Positions 16,114-24,971 of a stretch of DNA of 64,000 nt are shown in pieces. How positions within the stretch are numbered: the first letter of the stretch is position 1; each line of letters starts with the position of its first letter. The notes beneath the pieces are model-generated. The model had not been told where the DNA came from and did no database searches. It worked only from the letters and a program-made list of their open reading frames with translations. Source of the stretch: Phil1 sp964487565 (GTDB taxonomy: Bacteria; Bacillota; Clostridia; Christensenellales; CAG-138); assembly GCA_964487565.1 (NCBI GenBank), contig CAZARN010000009.1:1-64000 (forward strand), written 5' to 3'. The position numbers and the translations under genes were made by a program.

Positions 16114-18465
16114 ATGCAACAGCGCGTGCTTAAAGCACTTGAATACAACAAAATACTCGATATGCTGCGCGAACGGGCGTCCTGCTGCGTTTCGCGCGAG
16201 CTTGTCGACGCGGCGGAGCCTGTTTCCGACGGAGCCGAAGTCTCAAGGATGCTCAAGCTCACAAGCGAGGCGGAAACGCTTTTCATCCGTTACGGGAGAA
16301 GTCCCGTGGACGATTTTCCGGATATGCGCGAGTGCCTTTCACGCCTTCGCGCGGCGCTTTTCATTTCACCGAGGGAGCTTCTCGGCGTCGCCTCCTGCAT
16401 GAGGGCGGCGCGGCTCACGCGCGAAACGCTCACAAAGGAAGGGTCTGAGGGCTTGCTTTTCAATATGGCAAGCTTCATAACCACGCACAGGAGCGCGGAG
16501 GAGGAGATATCGCGCTGCATAATCAGCGAGGATGAGATATTTGACGGCGCCTCGCCGGCGCTTTCGCGCATAAGGCGCGGGATGCGGCTCGCGAACGAGC
16601 GCGTGCGGGAAAAGCTCAATTCCATGATACACTCCGCGACATACCAGAAATATTTGCAGGAACCGATAATAACCATCAGAAACGGCCGTTTCGTGATACC
16701 CGTCAAGCAGGAATACCGCCAGTATGTGCCCGGCCTCATCCACGATCAGTCGGGCAGCGGCGCGACGATCTTTATCGAACCGAACGCCGTGGTGGAGCTT
16801 GGCAACGAATACAAGAAGCTGCTTGCGGAGGAAGCGGAGGAGATCGAGCGCATACTGACCGATCTCACGGCCATGGTCGCGCCTTATGCCGATGAGATCA
16901 AGGAGGATATGGCGGTGCTGGGCGAGATCGATCTTGCCTTTGCAAAGGCGCGCCTCGCGCGGGAGATGAACGCGGTGGAGCCGAAGCTCAACGACCGCGG
17001 CTATATAAGAATCGTGCGCGGAAGGCATCCGCTCATCGACGCGGACAAGGTGGTGCCGATCGATATCTGGCTTGGGCGTGAATTCCGTTCCCTCATCATA
17101 ACGGGGCCGAACACCGGCGGCAAAACCGTCACGCTCAAGATCGTCGGCCTTTTTGCGCTCATGGTGCAAAGCGGGATGTTCATACCCGCGGATGAGGGCA
17201 GCGAGTTTTCCGTTTTCCGGGAGGTGTATGCGGATATCGGGGACGAGCAATCCATCGAACAGTCCCTTTCAACGTTTTCCTCGCACATGAAGAACATCGT
17301 CACGATACTTCACGACGCGGATGAAGGCTCCCTCATATTGCTCGACGAGCTCGGCGCGGGCACGGACCCGATCGAGGGCGCGGCGCTTGCGATGAGCATA
17401 CTTGAGGAGCTGCACGCGCGCCGCTCGGTTTGCGTTTCGACCACCCATTACAGCGAGATAAAGGCGTTCGCACTCACGCATGAGGGGATGGAGAACGCAT
17501 CCATGCAGTTTGACGTGGACAGGCTGTGCCCGACATACAAGCTTTTCATCGGCATACCGGGAAAGTCGAATGCGTTCGAAATATCCGAGCGTCTTGGCCT
17601 GCCGGGAAGCATAATCGAGAGCGCAAAGGGCTATCTCAAGGGAGAAGACGTGCGCTTTGAGGATATAATCTCATCCGCCCAAAGCCAGCATATGCTTGCC
17701 GAGGAGGAAAGGCAGATGGCGGCAGAGGCGCGCGCGGAGATCGAAAAGCTGCGCACGGAAGCGGAACGCGAAAGAAAGAAGCTCGACGCCGACCGCACCA
17801 AGCTGCAGACCAAAGCGCGCGAGGACGCGAAGAAGATCGTTGCGGACACAAAGCGCGAGATGGAAAAGCTGATCGTTGAGATACGCGCGATCAAGGGAAT
17901 CGACCGCAGCGCCGCGGATCGCGTGATACAGCAGAGCAGGGACGCCATGCGCTCGGCGGAGAACGCGCTTGCGCAGACGGAGGAGATAGGGAAGGAAGAC
18001 CCCGGCCTTCCGCCGAAAACGGTCCATCCCGGGGATACCGTGCGGGTGCTCACGCTCGATCAGAAGGCGACGGTGCTTTCAAAGCCGGACGCGAAGGGAG
18101 AGGTGCAGGTGCAGGCCGGCATAATGAAGCTCTCCGTCAAGCTTTCCGACATACGCCTTGAGAAGGAGGCGGAGAAGATCGTCACGCAGGCGAAGACGGG
18201 CCTCGCCGCGGACAGGCACATAGGGCTTGAGATCGACATACGCGGCATGCAGGTGGACGAGGCCACGATAATCGTCGACAGGTACCTTGACGACGCATAT
18301 AACGCCGGACTTTCGGAGGTGAACATCATCCACGGCAAGGGCACGGGCGCGCTTCGCGCGGGCATACAGGATTATCTTCGCCGTCAGCCCCTTGTCAAAG
18401 GGTTCCGCATCGGCGCATACGGGGAGGGCGACGCGGGCGTGACGGTTGTGACACTTAAAAAATGA
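16114..18465 (+). CDS. mutS2: Endonuclease MutS2 (Smr domain)
   Basis: This 783-aa protein lacks the mismatch-recognition domain of MutS1. It has core and clamp regions, an ATPase domain with Walker A GPNTGGKT near residue 335 and the signature DELGAGTDPIEG near 415, a long charged coiled coil (about 500-620), and a C-terminal Smr nuclease domain (IDIRGMQVDEA, then HGKGTGALR). MutS2 suppresses homologous recombination, and in Bacillus it rescues collided ribosomes. ATG 16114 gives the normal N-terminus MQQRVLKALEYNKIL. Confidence 0.95.
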   Translation: MQQRVLKALEYNKILDMLRERASCCVSRELVDAAEPVSDGAEVSRMLKLTSEAETLFIRYGRSPVDDFPDMRECLSRLRAALFISPRELLGVASCMRAARLTRETLTKEGSEGLLFNMASFITTHRSAEEEISRCIISEDEIFDGASPALSRIRRGMRLANERVREKLNSMIHSATYQKYLQEPIITIRNGRFVIPVKQEYRQYVPGLIHDQSGSGATIFIEPNAVVELGNEYKKLLAEEAEEIERILTDLTAMVAPYADEIKEDMAVLGEIDLAFAKARLAREMNAVEPKLNDRGYIRIVRGRHPLIDADKVVPIDIWLGREFRSLIITGPNTGGKTVTLKIVGLFALMVQSGMFIPADEGSEFSVFREVYADIGDEQSIEQSLSTFSSHMKNIVTILHDADEGSLILLDELGAGTDPIEGAALAMSILEELHARRSVCVSTTHYSEIKAFALTHEGMENASMQFDVDRLCPTYKLFIGIPGKSNAFEISERLGLPGSIIESAKGYLKGEDVRFEDIISSAQSQHMLAEEERQMAAEARAEIEKLRTEAERERKKLDADRTKLQTKAREDAKKIVADTKREMEKLIVEIRAIKGIDRSAADRVIQQSRDAMRSAENALAQTEEIGKEDPGLPPKTVHPGDTVRVLTLDQKATVLSKPDAKGEVQVQAGIMKLSVKLSDIRLEKEAEKIVTQAKTGLAADRHIGLEIDIRGMQVDEATIIVDRYLDDAYNAGLSEVNIIHGKGTGALRAGIQDYLRRQPLVKGFRIGAYGEGDAGVTVVTLKK

Positions 18466-18603
18466 TGTGTACGAATATGAAAAAATTAAGGCAAACAGGG
18501 CATATTCATACCATGTTCACAATTTGGTGCTAGTATATAAAAACGGACGCGCAGGTGGCTTTGCGCGGCGCATATGCAGGAAAAAACACGCAGGAGGGTT
18601 CCA

Positions 18604-19284
18604 ATGGAGAACAACACCATTTTGGTCATTGACGACGATAAAAACATACTTGCGATAATCGGCATGTATCTTAAAAAAGAAGGGTACAACGTATGCACAT
18701 GCGAACGCGGCGACACGGCGCTTGACGCATTCCGCGGCGCGCAGCCTGCCCTTGTCGTGCTTGACGTGATGCTTCCCGGCCTTGACGGATGGGGCGTGCT
18801 TGCAAAGCTTCGCGCGGAAAGCTCCGTGCCGGTGATAATGCTCACCGCAAAGGGCGATACGCTTGACCGCATACAGGGGCTTGACGCCGGCGCCGACGAT
18901 TATATCGTGAAGCCGTTTGAGGCGAAGGAGCTGCTTGCAAGGATAAAGGCGGTGCTTCGCCGTTCGGCCGCGCCTGAAAACGACAAGGAGATCGCATATC
19001 CGGGGCTTACGGTTTCGCTTGATAATTATTCCGTCATGCTTGACGGGAAACAGCTTGAAATGCCGCCAAAGGAGATCGAGCTGCTCTTTTTCCTCGCATC
19101 GCGCGAAGGGAAGGTGTTCACAAGGGAACAGCTTCTTGAACAGGTGTGGGGGTTCGATTTCTTCGGCGACTCCCGCACGGTGGACGTTCACGTCAAGCGC
19201 ATCCGCGAGAAGATCGGCGAGCGCAAGGAATGGGAGCTTAAAACCGTTTGGGGCGTTGGCTATAAATTCGAAGCCGCAAAATAA
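18604..19284 (+). CDS. OmpR/PhoB-family response regulator
   Basis: This 226-aa protein has a receiver domain (acidic pocket VIDDDKN, phospho-acceptor Asp in LDVMLPGLDGW, conserved Lys in DYIVKPFEA) and a C-terminal winged-helix DNA-binding domain ending GVGYKFE. The ATG at 18604 follows AGGAGGG. Its cognate kinase starts 17 bp after its stop, and an HtrA protease gene follows that. This resembles envelope-stress modules such as CssRS/HtrA or WalRK with HtrC. The target genes are not identifiable from the window. Confidence 0.93.
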   Translation: MENNTILVIDDDKNILAIIGMYLKKEGYNVCTCERGDTALDAFRGAQPALVVLDVMLPGLDGWGVLAKLRAESSVPVIMLTAKGDTLDRIQGLDAGADDYIVKPFEAKELLARIKAVLRRSAAPENDKEIAYPGLTVSLDNYSVMLDGKQLEMPPKEIELLFFLASREGKVFTREQLLEQVWGFDFFGDSRTVDVHVKRIREKIGERKEWELKTVWGVGYKFEAAK

Positions 19285-19301
19285 GGAGATACTGACCCTG
19301 T

Positions 19302-20774
19302 ATGTTCAAAACGCTGTTTTCGCGTATGCTCGCCACCTATCTTGCGATGACGCTGTTGCTGCTCGTGCTGCTGGGCTTCACGCTCGGCGGGATGTTCCGC
19401 AGTCAGTATATCGACGAGAAGGAGAGCGAGCTTCGGCGCGAGGCGGAAGAGATCAACACCACCATATATTCAAAATACACGGACTCGGACAAGCGCTCCG
19501 TCGCGCGCGACCAGCTTTATACGATCGTGCGTAAATACGATGCGCTGCTTCAGCTTTACTTTGTGGATCAGACGCTTGGCCGGGTGTCGTTCATGGCGGA
19601 GGAATCCGTCAACAAGTGGGAACCTGTCAGCGATGTTGACGTTGCGGACGCCGCCAAAACGATAATCGAGGGCGGAACGGGAGAAAGCGTCACCACGGAA
19701 AAATACACCTCGGTTTCCGACATACCGATGCTCACCCTCCAGCGGCCGATCACGGACGCGCAGGGCGATATCATCGGGGCGATGTTTTTCCATGTGGATA
19801 TGAGCCGCACAAACGCTTCCATCAAGCAGGTGTATATGGACGTGCTGCTTTCGGCGCTGGTCGCGGTTCTGCTGGCGTTTCTCGGCGTTTCATACATAAC
19901 CAACCGCATGACGAAGCCGATCGCCGCAATGAACAACACGGTCAAACGCTTTTCAAAGGGCGATTTTGAAGCCCGCGTGGCCATATACGGCGGGGATGAG
20001 GTGGCGGAGCTTGGACAAAGCTTCAACGAGATGGCGGATGAGATAAACGCGCTCGAGCAATCCAGAAGAAGCTTCGTCGCAAACGTCTCACATGAGCTGC
20101 GCTCGCCGCTCACATCCATGCGCGGCTTCCTTGAAGCCATACAGGACGGCACCATCCCGAAGGAGGAACAGGGCAAATATCTTGACATCGTCATAAACGA
20201 GTGCAAACGCATGACGGGCATGGTCAACGATCTGCTGGATCTCGCGCGCATAGAAAGCGGCACATATGAGCTCAAGCTTGAACAGTTTGACATAAACGAG
20301 CTTATGATACGGACGCTGCTCACGTTTGAGACCCGCGTGAACGCGCGGCATATAGACGTGGTGATGGACTTTGAAAACGAGCACACGATGGTCGAAGCGG
20401 ATCAGCAGCAGATCGCGCAGGTCATACGCAATCTTGTGGACAACGCGATAAAGTTTTCACCCGAGGGCGGCAAGCTCACCCTTCGCATAACGAGCGCAAA
20501 GGGAAAGGCGGTCGTCTGCGTGAAGGATGAGGGCGCGGGCATTGCGGCGGAGGATCTGCCGTATGTGTTCGACAGATTCTATAAAGGCGAGAAGGCGCAT
20601 ACGCCTTCCGGCTCATCCACGGGGCTTGGCCTTTCGATCGTCAAGCGGATCGTGGAACAGCACGATGAAACGATAACGGTGGAGTCCCCGCCGGGCAGCG
20701 GCGCCTGCTTCACCTTTACCTTAAAACTGCACGAGCAGCAGACCCGGCAGCGGCCGGTAAGTCAACGGAGGTGA
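19302..20774 (+). CDS. Sensor histidine kinase
   Basis: This 490-aa kinase has membrane helix 1 (about residues 8-30), an extracellular sensor domain of about 150 residues, membrane helix 2 (about 180-200), a HAMP domain, a HisKA domain with the phospho-His in FVANVSHELRSPLTS, and a HATPase_c domain with N box NLVDNAIKFS and G boxes DEGAGI and GLGLSIVKR. It probably phosphorylates the response regulator encoded just upstream. The stop overlaps the ribosome binding site of the HtrA gene, so the three genes form one unit. The signal is unknown; envelope stress is inferred from HtrA. Confidence 0.92.
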   Translation: MFKTLFSRMLATYLAMTLLLLVLLGFTLGGMFRSQYIDEKESELRREAEEINTTIYSKYTDSDKRSVARDQLYTIVRKYDALLQLYFVDQTLGRVSFMAEESVNKWEPVSDVDVADAAKTIIEGGTGESVTTEKYTSVSDIPMLTLQRPITDAQGDIIGAMFFHVDMSRTNASIKQVYMDVLLSALVAVLLAFLGVSYITNRMTKPIAAMNNTVKRFSKGDFEARVAIYGGDEVAELGQSFNEMADEINALEQSRRSFVANVSHELRSPLTSMRGFLEAIQDGTIPKEEQGKYLDIVINECKRMTGMVNDLLDLARIESGTYELKLEQFDINELMIRTLLTFETRVNARHIDVVMDFENEHTMVEADQQQIAQVIRNLVDNAIKFSPEGGKLTLRITSAKGKAVVCVKDEGAGIAAEDLPYVFDRFYKGEKAHTPSGSSTGLGLSIVKRIVEQHDETITVESPPGSGACFTFTLKLHEQQTRQRPVSQRR

Positions 20775-20779
20775 TTTTT

Positions 20780-22120
20780 ATGGAATATCCGAACTACTAT
20801 TATGAGAACCCGTCCGGCGACAACGGCAGCGGCGGGAAGAAAAAACGCGGTATCGGCGGCTATGTGATCACAGCGGTGGTGTTCACGCTTGTGGGCGCGC
20901 TGCTTGCGACGATACTCATGCCGGGCCTTGGCGGGACACAAAGCGGCGCGCAGGCTGAGGCAACGCCGACGCCTGACCTCGGCGCGTTCCTTTTCCCGGA
21001 AAGCACGCCTGAGGCAACGCCGTCTGAAACGGCACAGCCGGACACGAGCTCCGCGCCAATGATGACGCCGGAGGCCGCAACCGGAAAAATGCCCGCGCTT
21101 GACGGCGTTTTGCCGGTCATAACCGACACGGCCAATCCCATACCGGACATCGTCGAGCAGGTGAGCCCGGGCGTCGTGGGTATAACGAATTATACCTATG
21201 TCACGGATTACGGCGATTATGCCGAACAATCCTCCGGCTCCGGCTTTGTGATATCCTCGGAAGGGTATATCCTCACGAACGCCCACGTTGTGGACGGCGC
21301 GTCGAAGCTGGGCGTCGTGTTCAACGACGGCACGGAGCTTGAGGCGAGCCTTGTCGGGTATGACAACACGACGGATCTTGCGGTGCTTCGCGTTGAGAAG
21401 ACGGGCCTGTATGCGCTCAAGCTCGGCACTTCGGCGGATATCCGCGTGGGCGAATTTGTGATCGCGATCGGCGATCCGACGGGGCGCGAGCTTGCCGGCA
21501 GCACGACGTTCGGCATAATCAGCGCGTCGCAGCGCACAATAACCATCGACGGACAGACGAACACCTATATTCAGGTGGACGCGGCGGTGAACCCCGGCAA
21601 TTCCGGAGGCCCGCTCATAGACATGAAGGGCGAAGTTATAGGCATCGTTTCCGCAAAAACCGTGACCGCGAGCTATGACGATTACGGCAACGCGATAAGC
21701 GCGGAAGGACTTGGCTTCGCGCTGCCTATCGACGACGTGATAAAGATCGCGCAGCAGCTTATAACCGACGGCAGCATAAAGCGTCCGGGCATAGGCATCT
21801 CCGTGCTCGACTGGACGGAAGCTTACGCGCAGAAATACGGCACGGTCCAGGGCGTGCTGGTATACTCCGTCACAAAGGACGGCCCGGGGGACAAGGCGGG
21901 CCTTCGCAACAACGATATAATCGTTGAGGTTGACGGGCAAGCAGTGCCGAGCCAAAGCGATTTCGTGGCGCTCGTGCGCGGCAAAACCGTGGGCGACAGC
22001 ATCGCGCTCAAGGTTTGGCGCGGCGGGGATTATATCGAAACCACGCTCACGCTCGGCGACCTGAATCAGATGGGGAGCGAGCTTGTCGACGGCGAGGCGG
22101 ACTTCAACTTCTTTGAGTGA
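20780..22120 (+). CDS. HtrA/DegP-like serine protease (trypsin + PDZ)
   Basis: This 446-aa membrane-anchored S1C protease has one N-terminal helix (GYVITAVVFTLVGALLATI), a Thr/Pro/Glu-rich linker, a trypsin-like domain with the triad His in LTNAHVVDGA, Asp in TTDLAVLRV and Ser in NPGNSGGPL, and one PDZ domain. It should degrade misfolded extracytoplasmic proteins. ATG 20780 lies 5 nt after a perfect GGAGGTGAT; an in-frame GTG at 20771 falls within that site and is rejected. It is coupled to the two-component genes upstream and ended by a strong hairpin. Confidence 0.94.
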   Translation: MEYPNYYYENPSGDNGSGGKKKRGIGGYVITAVVFTLVGALLATILMPGLGGTQSGAQAEATPTPDLGAFLFPESTPEATPSETAQPDTSSAPMMTPEAATGKMPALDGVLPVITDTANPIPDIVEQVSPGVVGITNYTYVTDYGDYAEQSSGSGFVISSEGYILTNAHVVDGASKLGVVFNDGTELEASLVGYDNTTDLAVLRVEKTGLYALKLGTSADIRVGEFVIAIGDPTGRELAGSTTFGIISASQRTITIDGQTNTYIQVDAAVNPGNSGGPLIDMKGEVIGIVSAKTVTASYDDYGNAISAEGLGFALPIDDVIKIAQQLITDGSIKRPGIGISVLDWTEAYAQKYGTVQGVLVYSVTKDGPGDKAGLRNNDIIVEVDGQAVPSQSDFVALVRGKTVGDSIALKVWRGGDYIETTLTLGDLNQMGSELVDGEADFNFFE

Positions 22121-22140
22121 CAGCCATTTGGTATGCGTAT

Positions 22141-22182
22141 GCCTCCTTTGGGGAAAACTGACCCTGAAGGAGGCGTTTTTTT
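22141..22182 (+). terminator. Terminator-like hairpin that also contains the next gene's ribosome binding site
   Basis: GCCTCCTT (22141-22148) pairs with AAGGAGGC (22167-22174). Inner pairs extend the stem to about 13 bp around an 8-nt loop, and a run of seven Ts ends at 22182. The ATG of the next gene begins at 22183, and the AAGGAGG in the 3' arm is its only good Shine-Dalgarno. The element could therefore terminate htrA transcription and hide the ribosome binding site of any read-through message. Confidence 0.85.
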
Positions 22183-22734
22183 ATGCTCAATGACAACAAG
22201 GCGAACAAAAGGCGCACCGCGGGCAACGCGATCGGTCTGTTCCTCATGGGGGCGCTGTTCACATTGCTTGCCGTCACGGAGTTCGCGGATATCACCGGGG
22301 AAGGCGCAGAGCCGCCGCAAACCGGGGACGTCGGCACGGCAAGAGAAACGGTATTATCCGCAAACGAGGTGACGGAATATGTCACGCGCTTCACGCTCTG
22401 CGATCATGAGGTCACGCGCACGGTGACCGGCGCGGACGCGGGCCTCACAAGGCGCGGCCTTGCAGAGGCGCACGAAGGATACGAGGTGGAGCTTTTCGAT
22501 GAAGATCACGCGCGCCTCACACGCACGGCCGACGGCTGCTGCGCAGCGCACTATACGCTGCGCGCGGGCACGGGGGAGCTCATCATAACGCGGCGCGACG
22601 AAACGACGCTTGAGGACGTTGAGGTCATGCGAATAAAAACAGACGCTGTGCCGCAGGACGCCGCAGGCCTGGCGCAGGGGATCACATTTGACACCCTGGA
22701 GGAGATAAACGCATATCTTGAGGGCGCGGAATAA
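22183..22734 (+). CDS. Membrane protein with BofC-like C-terminal domain
   Basis: This 183-aa protein has one N-terminal membrane helix (AIGLFLMGALFTLLAVTEF) and an outer domain. The stretch EGYEVELFDED and the ending IKTDAVPQDAAGLAQGITFDTLEEINAYLE resemble the C-terminal domain of BofC. In Bacillus, BofC is a forespore intermembrane regulator of SpoIVB signalling. The match is to pattern only, and the N-terminal BofC domain is not obvious. The gene start lies immediately after a terminator-like hairpin that contains its Shine-Dalgarno, which is unusual. Confidence 0.55.
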   Translation: MLNDNKANKRRTAGNAIGLFLMGALFTLLAVTEFADITGEGAEPPQTGDVGTARETVLSANEVTEYVTRFTLCDHEVTRTVTGADAGLTRRGLAEAHEGYEVELFDEDHARLTRTADGCCAAHYTLRAGTGELIITRRDETTLEDVEVMRIKTDAVPQDAAGLAQGITFDTLEEINAYLEGAE

Positions 22735-22744
22735 GGGTAAAACG

Positions 22745-22773
22745 TTGCCTCGGGATTGAAGACGTGTTACAAT
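22745..22773 (+). promoter_or_regulatory. sigma-A promoter of ruvCAB
   Basis: TTGCCT (22745-22750) and TACAAT (22768-22773) are separated by 17 bp, about 30 bp before the ruvC start. Confidence 0.7.
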
Positions 22774-22804
22774 TATCCAAGTAATCAATGTGAGGGCGAG
22801 CGAT

Positions 22805-23302
22805 TTGATAATACTTGGCATCGATCCGGGCTATGCGATTTTGGGCTACGGCGTACTTGAGGTACACGAGCGCGGGATGAAGCCTGTGGATTTCGGCGTG
22901 ATCGAAACCACGGCCGGCGTGCCGTTCCCTGAAAGGCTCGAAAAGCTGTACACGGGCACAAAGCAGCTTCTTATGATGTTCAAGCCGGAGTGCGTCGTCT
23001 TCGAGGAGCTTTTCTTTTACAGGAACACCACGACCGCGCTTCAGGTCGCGGCGGGAAGAGGCGTCGCCATGCTTGCGGCGCAGCAGACGGGCGTGCCGCT
23101 TTATGAATACACGCCGATGCAGATCAAGCTTTCCGTCACGGGCGACGGTCACGCGGACAAAAAGCAGATGCAGCAGATGGTCAAGCTGTTGCTCTCTCTC
23201 AAATCCGTGCCGAAGCCGGACGACGCGGCGGACGCGCTTGCGGCCGCGATGTGCCACGCGAACACCATCGGCCCCGCGGTGGAGCAATTCAGGATAAAGT
23301 GA
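22805..23302 (+). CDS. ruvC: Holliday junction resolvase RuvC
   Basis: This 165-aa endonuclease cuts Holliday junctions. The acidic active site is present: Asp in ILGIDPGYA, Glu in VVFEELFF, and the Asp pair in PDDAADALAAA. I choose the TTG at 22805 because GAGGG lies 7 nt before it and it gives the usual N-terminus MIILGIDPG. A GTG at 22790 would add five residues but has no ribosome binding site. It heads a ruvC-ruvA-ruvB operon. Confidence 0.93.
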   Translation: MIILGIDPGYAILGYGVLEVHERGMKPVDFGVIETTAGVPFPERLEKLYTGTKQLLMMFKPECVVFEELFFYRNTTTALQVAAGRGVAMLAAQQTGVPLYEYTPMQIKLSVTGDGHADKKQMQQMVKLLLSLKSVPKPDDAADALAAAMCHANTIGPAVEQFRIK

Positions 23303-23312
23303 AGGACACGCC

Positions 23313-23921
23313 ATGTACGCACATATAAGAGGCAAGGTTCAGGAAATAGAGACCGACCGCGCGGTGATCGAGGCCGCGGGGGTGGGGTATGAGCTTATCT
23401 GCCCGTCTTCGACGCTCAAATGCCTGCACGGCGGGCAGGAGCATCTGCTTTATACCCATTTCGGCTTTTCATCCACGCAGGAAACGATGACCCTTTACGG
23501 GTTTGAAACAAAGGAGGAGCGGACGATGTTCCGCCGCCTCATCGCCGTGACGCGCATAGGGCCGAAGCTTGCGCTTTCGGTGCTTTCCGCGCTTTCGGTT
23601 TCGGATATTGCGGCGGCGATACTCACGGAGAACGCGGCCGCGTTCGACAGGGTGCCAGGCATGGGCAGAAAGACCGCCGCACGGGTGCTTCTTGAGCTTA
23701 AAGAGAAGATAAGTCCGGAAGATATGGCGGGAAGTCCGATGGCCGCGTCGGCCGCGGACGCAAAGGGCATGGATATGCGCGCGGAGGCGGTAGCGGCGCT
23801 GGTATCGCTCGGCTACGACGGGGTGACGGCAGGGCGCGCGGTTTCGGCCGTGCCTGAATGCGCGCGCGTGGAGGATGTGATAACACAGGCGCTGCGTGAG
23901 ATCGCCTCGAAAGGACGCTGA
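23313..23921 (+). CDS. ruvA: Holliday junction branch migration protein RuvA
   Basis: This 202-aa protein has the RuvA N-terminal OB fold (MYAHIRGKVQEIETDRAVIEAAGVGYEL), tandem helix-hairpin-helix motifs (ITRIGPKLALSVLSALSV-like and FDRVPGMGRKTAARVLLELK) and a C-terminal domain that contacts RuvB. It binds the four-way junction and loads RuvB. It lies 10 bp downstream of ruvC. Confidence 0.95.
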   Translation: MYAHIRGKVQEIETDRAVIEAAGVGYELICPSSTLKCLHGGQEHLLYTHFGFSSTQETMTLYGFETKEERTMFRRLIAVTRIGPKLALSVLSALSVSDIAAAILTENAAAFDRVPGMGRKTAARVLLELKEKISPEDMAGSPMAASAADAKGMDMRAEAVAALVSLGYDGVTAGRAVSAVPECARVEDVITQALREIASKGR

Positions 23922-23926
23922 AGCAG

Positions 23927-24955
23927 ATGGAAGAAAGACTGATAACCTCATCCATGCTCGCCGAGGACGATGTTTCGGAGCTGAGCCTGCGCCCGAAATT
24001 CCTCAACGAATATATCGGCCAGCACAACGTGAAGGAACATATGCGCATATATATCGAAGCCGCCAAGAAAAGGTCCGAGCCGCTCGATCACGCGCTGCTG
24101 TACGGCCCTCCGGGCCTTGGCAAGACGACGCTTGCCGCGATAATCGCAAACGAGATGGGCGGGAACCTTCGCATAACAAGCGGCCCCGCGATAAGCCATG
24201 CGGGCGATCTTGCGGCGCTTTTGTCCAACCTCCAGGCCGGGGACGTGCTTTTTATTGATGAGATCCACAGGCTCAACGCGACCGTTGAAGAGGTGCTCTA
24301 TCCCGCGATGGAGGATTTTGCATACGATATTATCATCGGCAAGGGGCCTTCCGCCCATTCAATAAGGCTGGAGCTGCCGCATTTCACGCTTGTGGGCGCG
24401 ACGACGCGCATGGGCCTGCTGACCTCCCCGCTGCGGGATCGTTTCGGCATAAAGGAGCAGCTCGAGCTTTACAGGCCGGAGGATCTGATGGAGATCATCA
24501 CGCGCAGCGCCGGGATACTCAACATATCGCTCGACGAGGAAGGTGCGCTTGAGATCGCCTCCCGCTCGCGCGGAACGCCGAGGATCGTGAACAGACTGCT
24601 CAAGCGCGTGAGGGATTATGCGGAGGTCCGCGGAAGCGGCACGATCGATCTTGAAACGGCGCGCGCGGGGCTTGACATGCTCTCGATAGACGAGCTGGGC
24701 CTTGACGCGGTCGACCGCAGGATGCTGCTTGTCATGATCGAAAAATTCGGCGGCAGACCCGTAGGCCTTGACACGATCGCCGCGGCCACGGGCGACGACG
24801 CCACCACGATAGAGGATGTGTATGAGCCGTATCTGTTGCAGACCGGGCTCATCGCACGCACGCCGCGCGGCAGGATAGTGATGCCGGCGGGATATAAGCA
24901 CATGGGATATGCGCCCCCGGACGCTGCGGCGCGCCAGGAGCGGATGGAAATATAA
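23927..24955 (+). CDS. ruvB: Holliday junction branch migration helicase RuvB
   Basis: This 342-aa AAA+ motor has Walker A GPPGLGKTT near residue 62, Walker B with FIDEIHRL, sensor 1 VGATTR, the arginine-finger region RDRFGI and a C-terminal winged helix (GRIVMPAGYKHMGY). It drives branch migration with RuvA. It starts 5 bp after the ruvA stop. Length and motifs are typical. Confidence 0.97.
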   Translation: MEERLITSSMLAEDDVSELSLRPKFLNEYIGQHNVKEHMRIYIEAAKKRSEPLDHALLYGPPGLGKTTLAAIIANEMGGNLRITSGPAISHAGDLAALLSNLQAGDVLFIDEIHRLNATVEEVLYPAMEDFAYDIIIGKGPSAHSIRLELPHFTLVGATTRMGLLTSPLRDRFGIKEQLELYRPEDLMEIITRSAGILNISLDEEGALEIASRSRGTPRIVNRLLKRVRDYAEVRGSGTIDLETARAGLDMLSIDELGLDAVDRRMLLVMIEKFGGRPVGLDTIAAATGDDATTIEDVYEPYLLQTGLIARTPRGRIVMPAGYKHMGYAPPDAAARQERMEI

Positions 24956-24971
24956 AACAGGAGGATGACGC

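Noticed and set aside
18481..18560. Promoter for the response regulator gene (TATATA near 18534-18539)
   Set aside because: The AT-rich stretch looks promoter-like, but no -35 fits: TTCACA is only 12 bp away. A promoter is likely in this 138-bp gap but I cannot place it.
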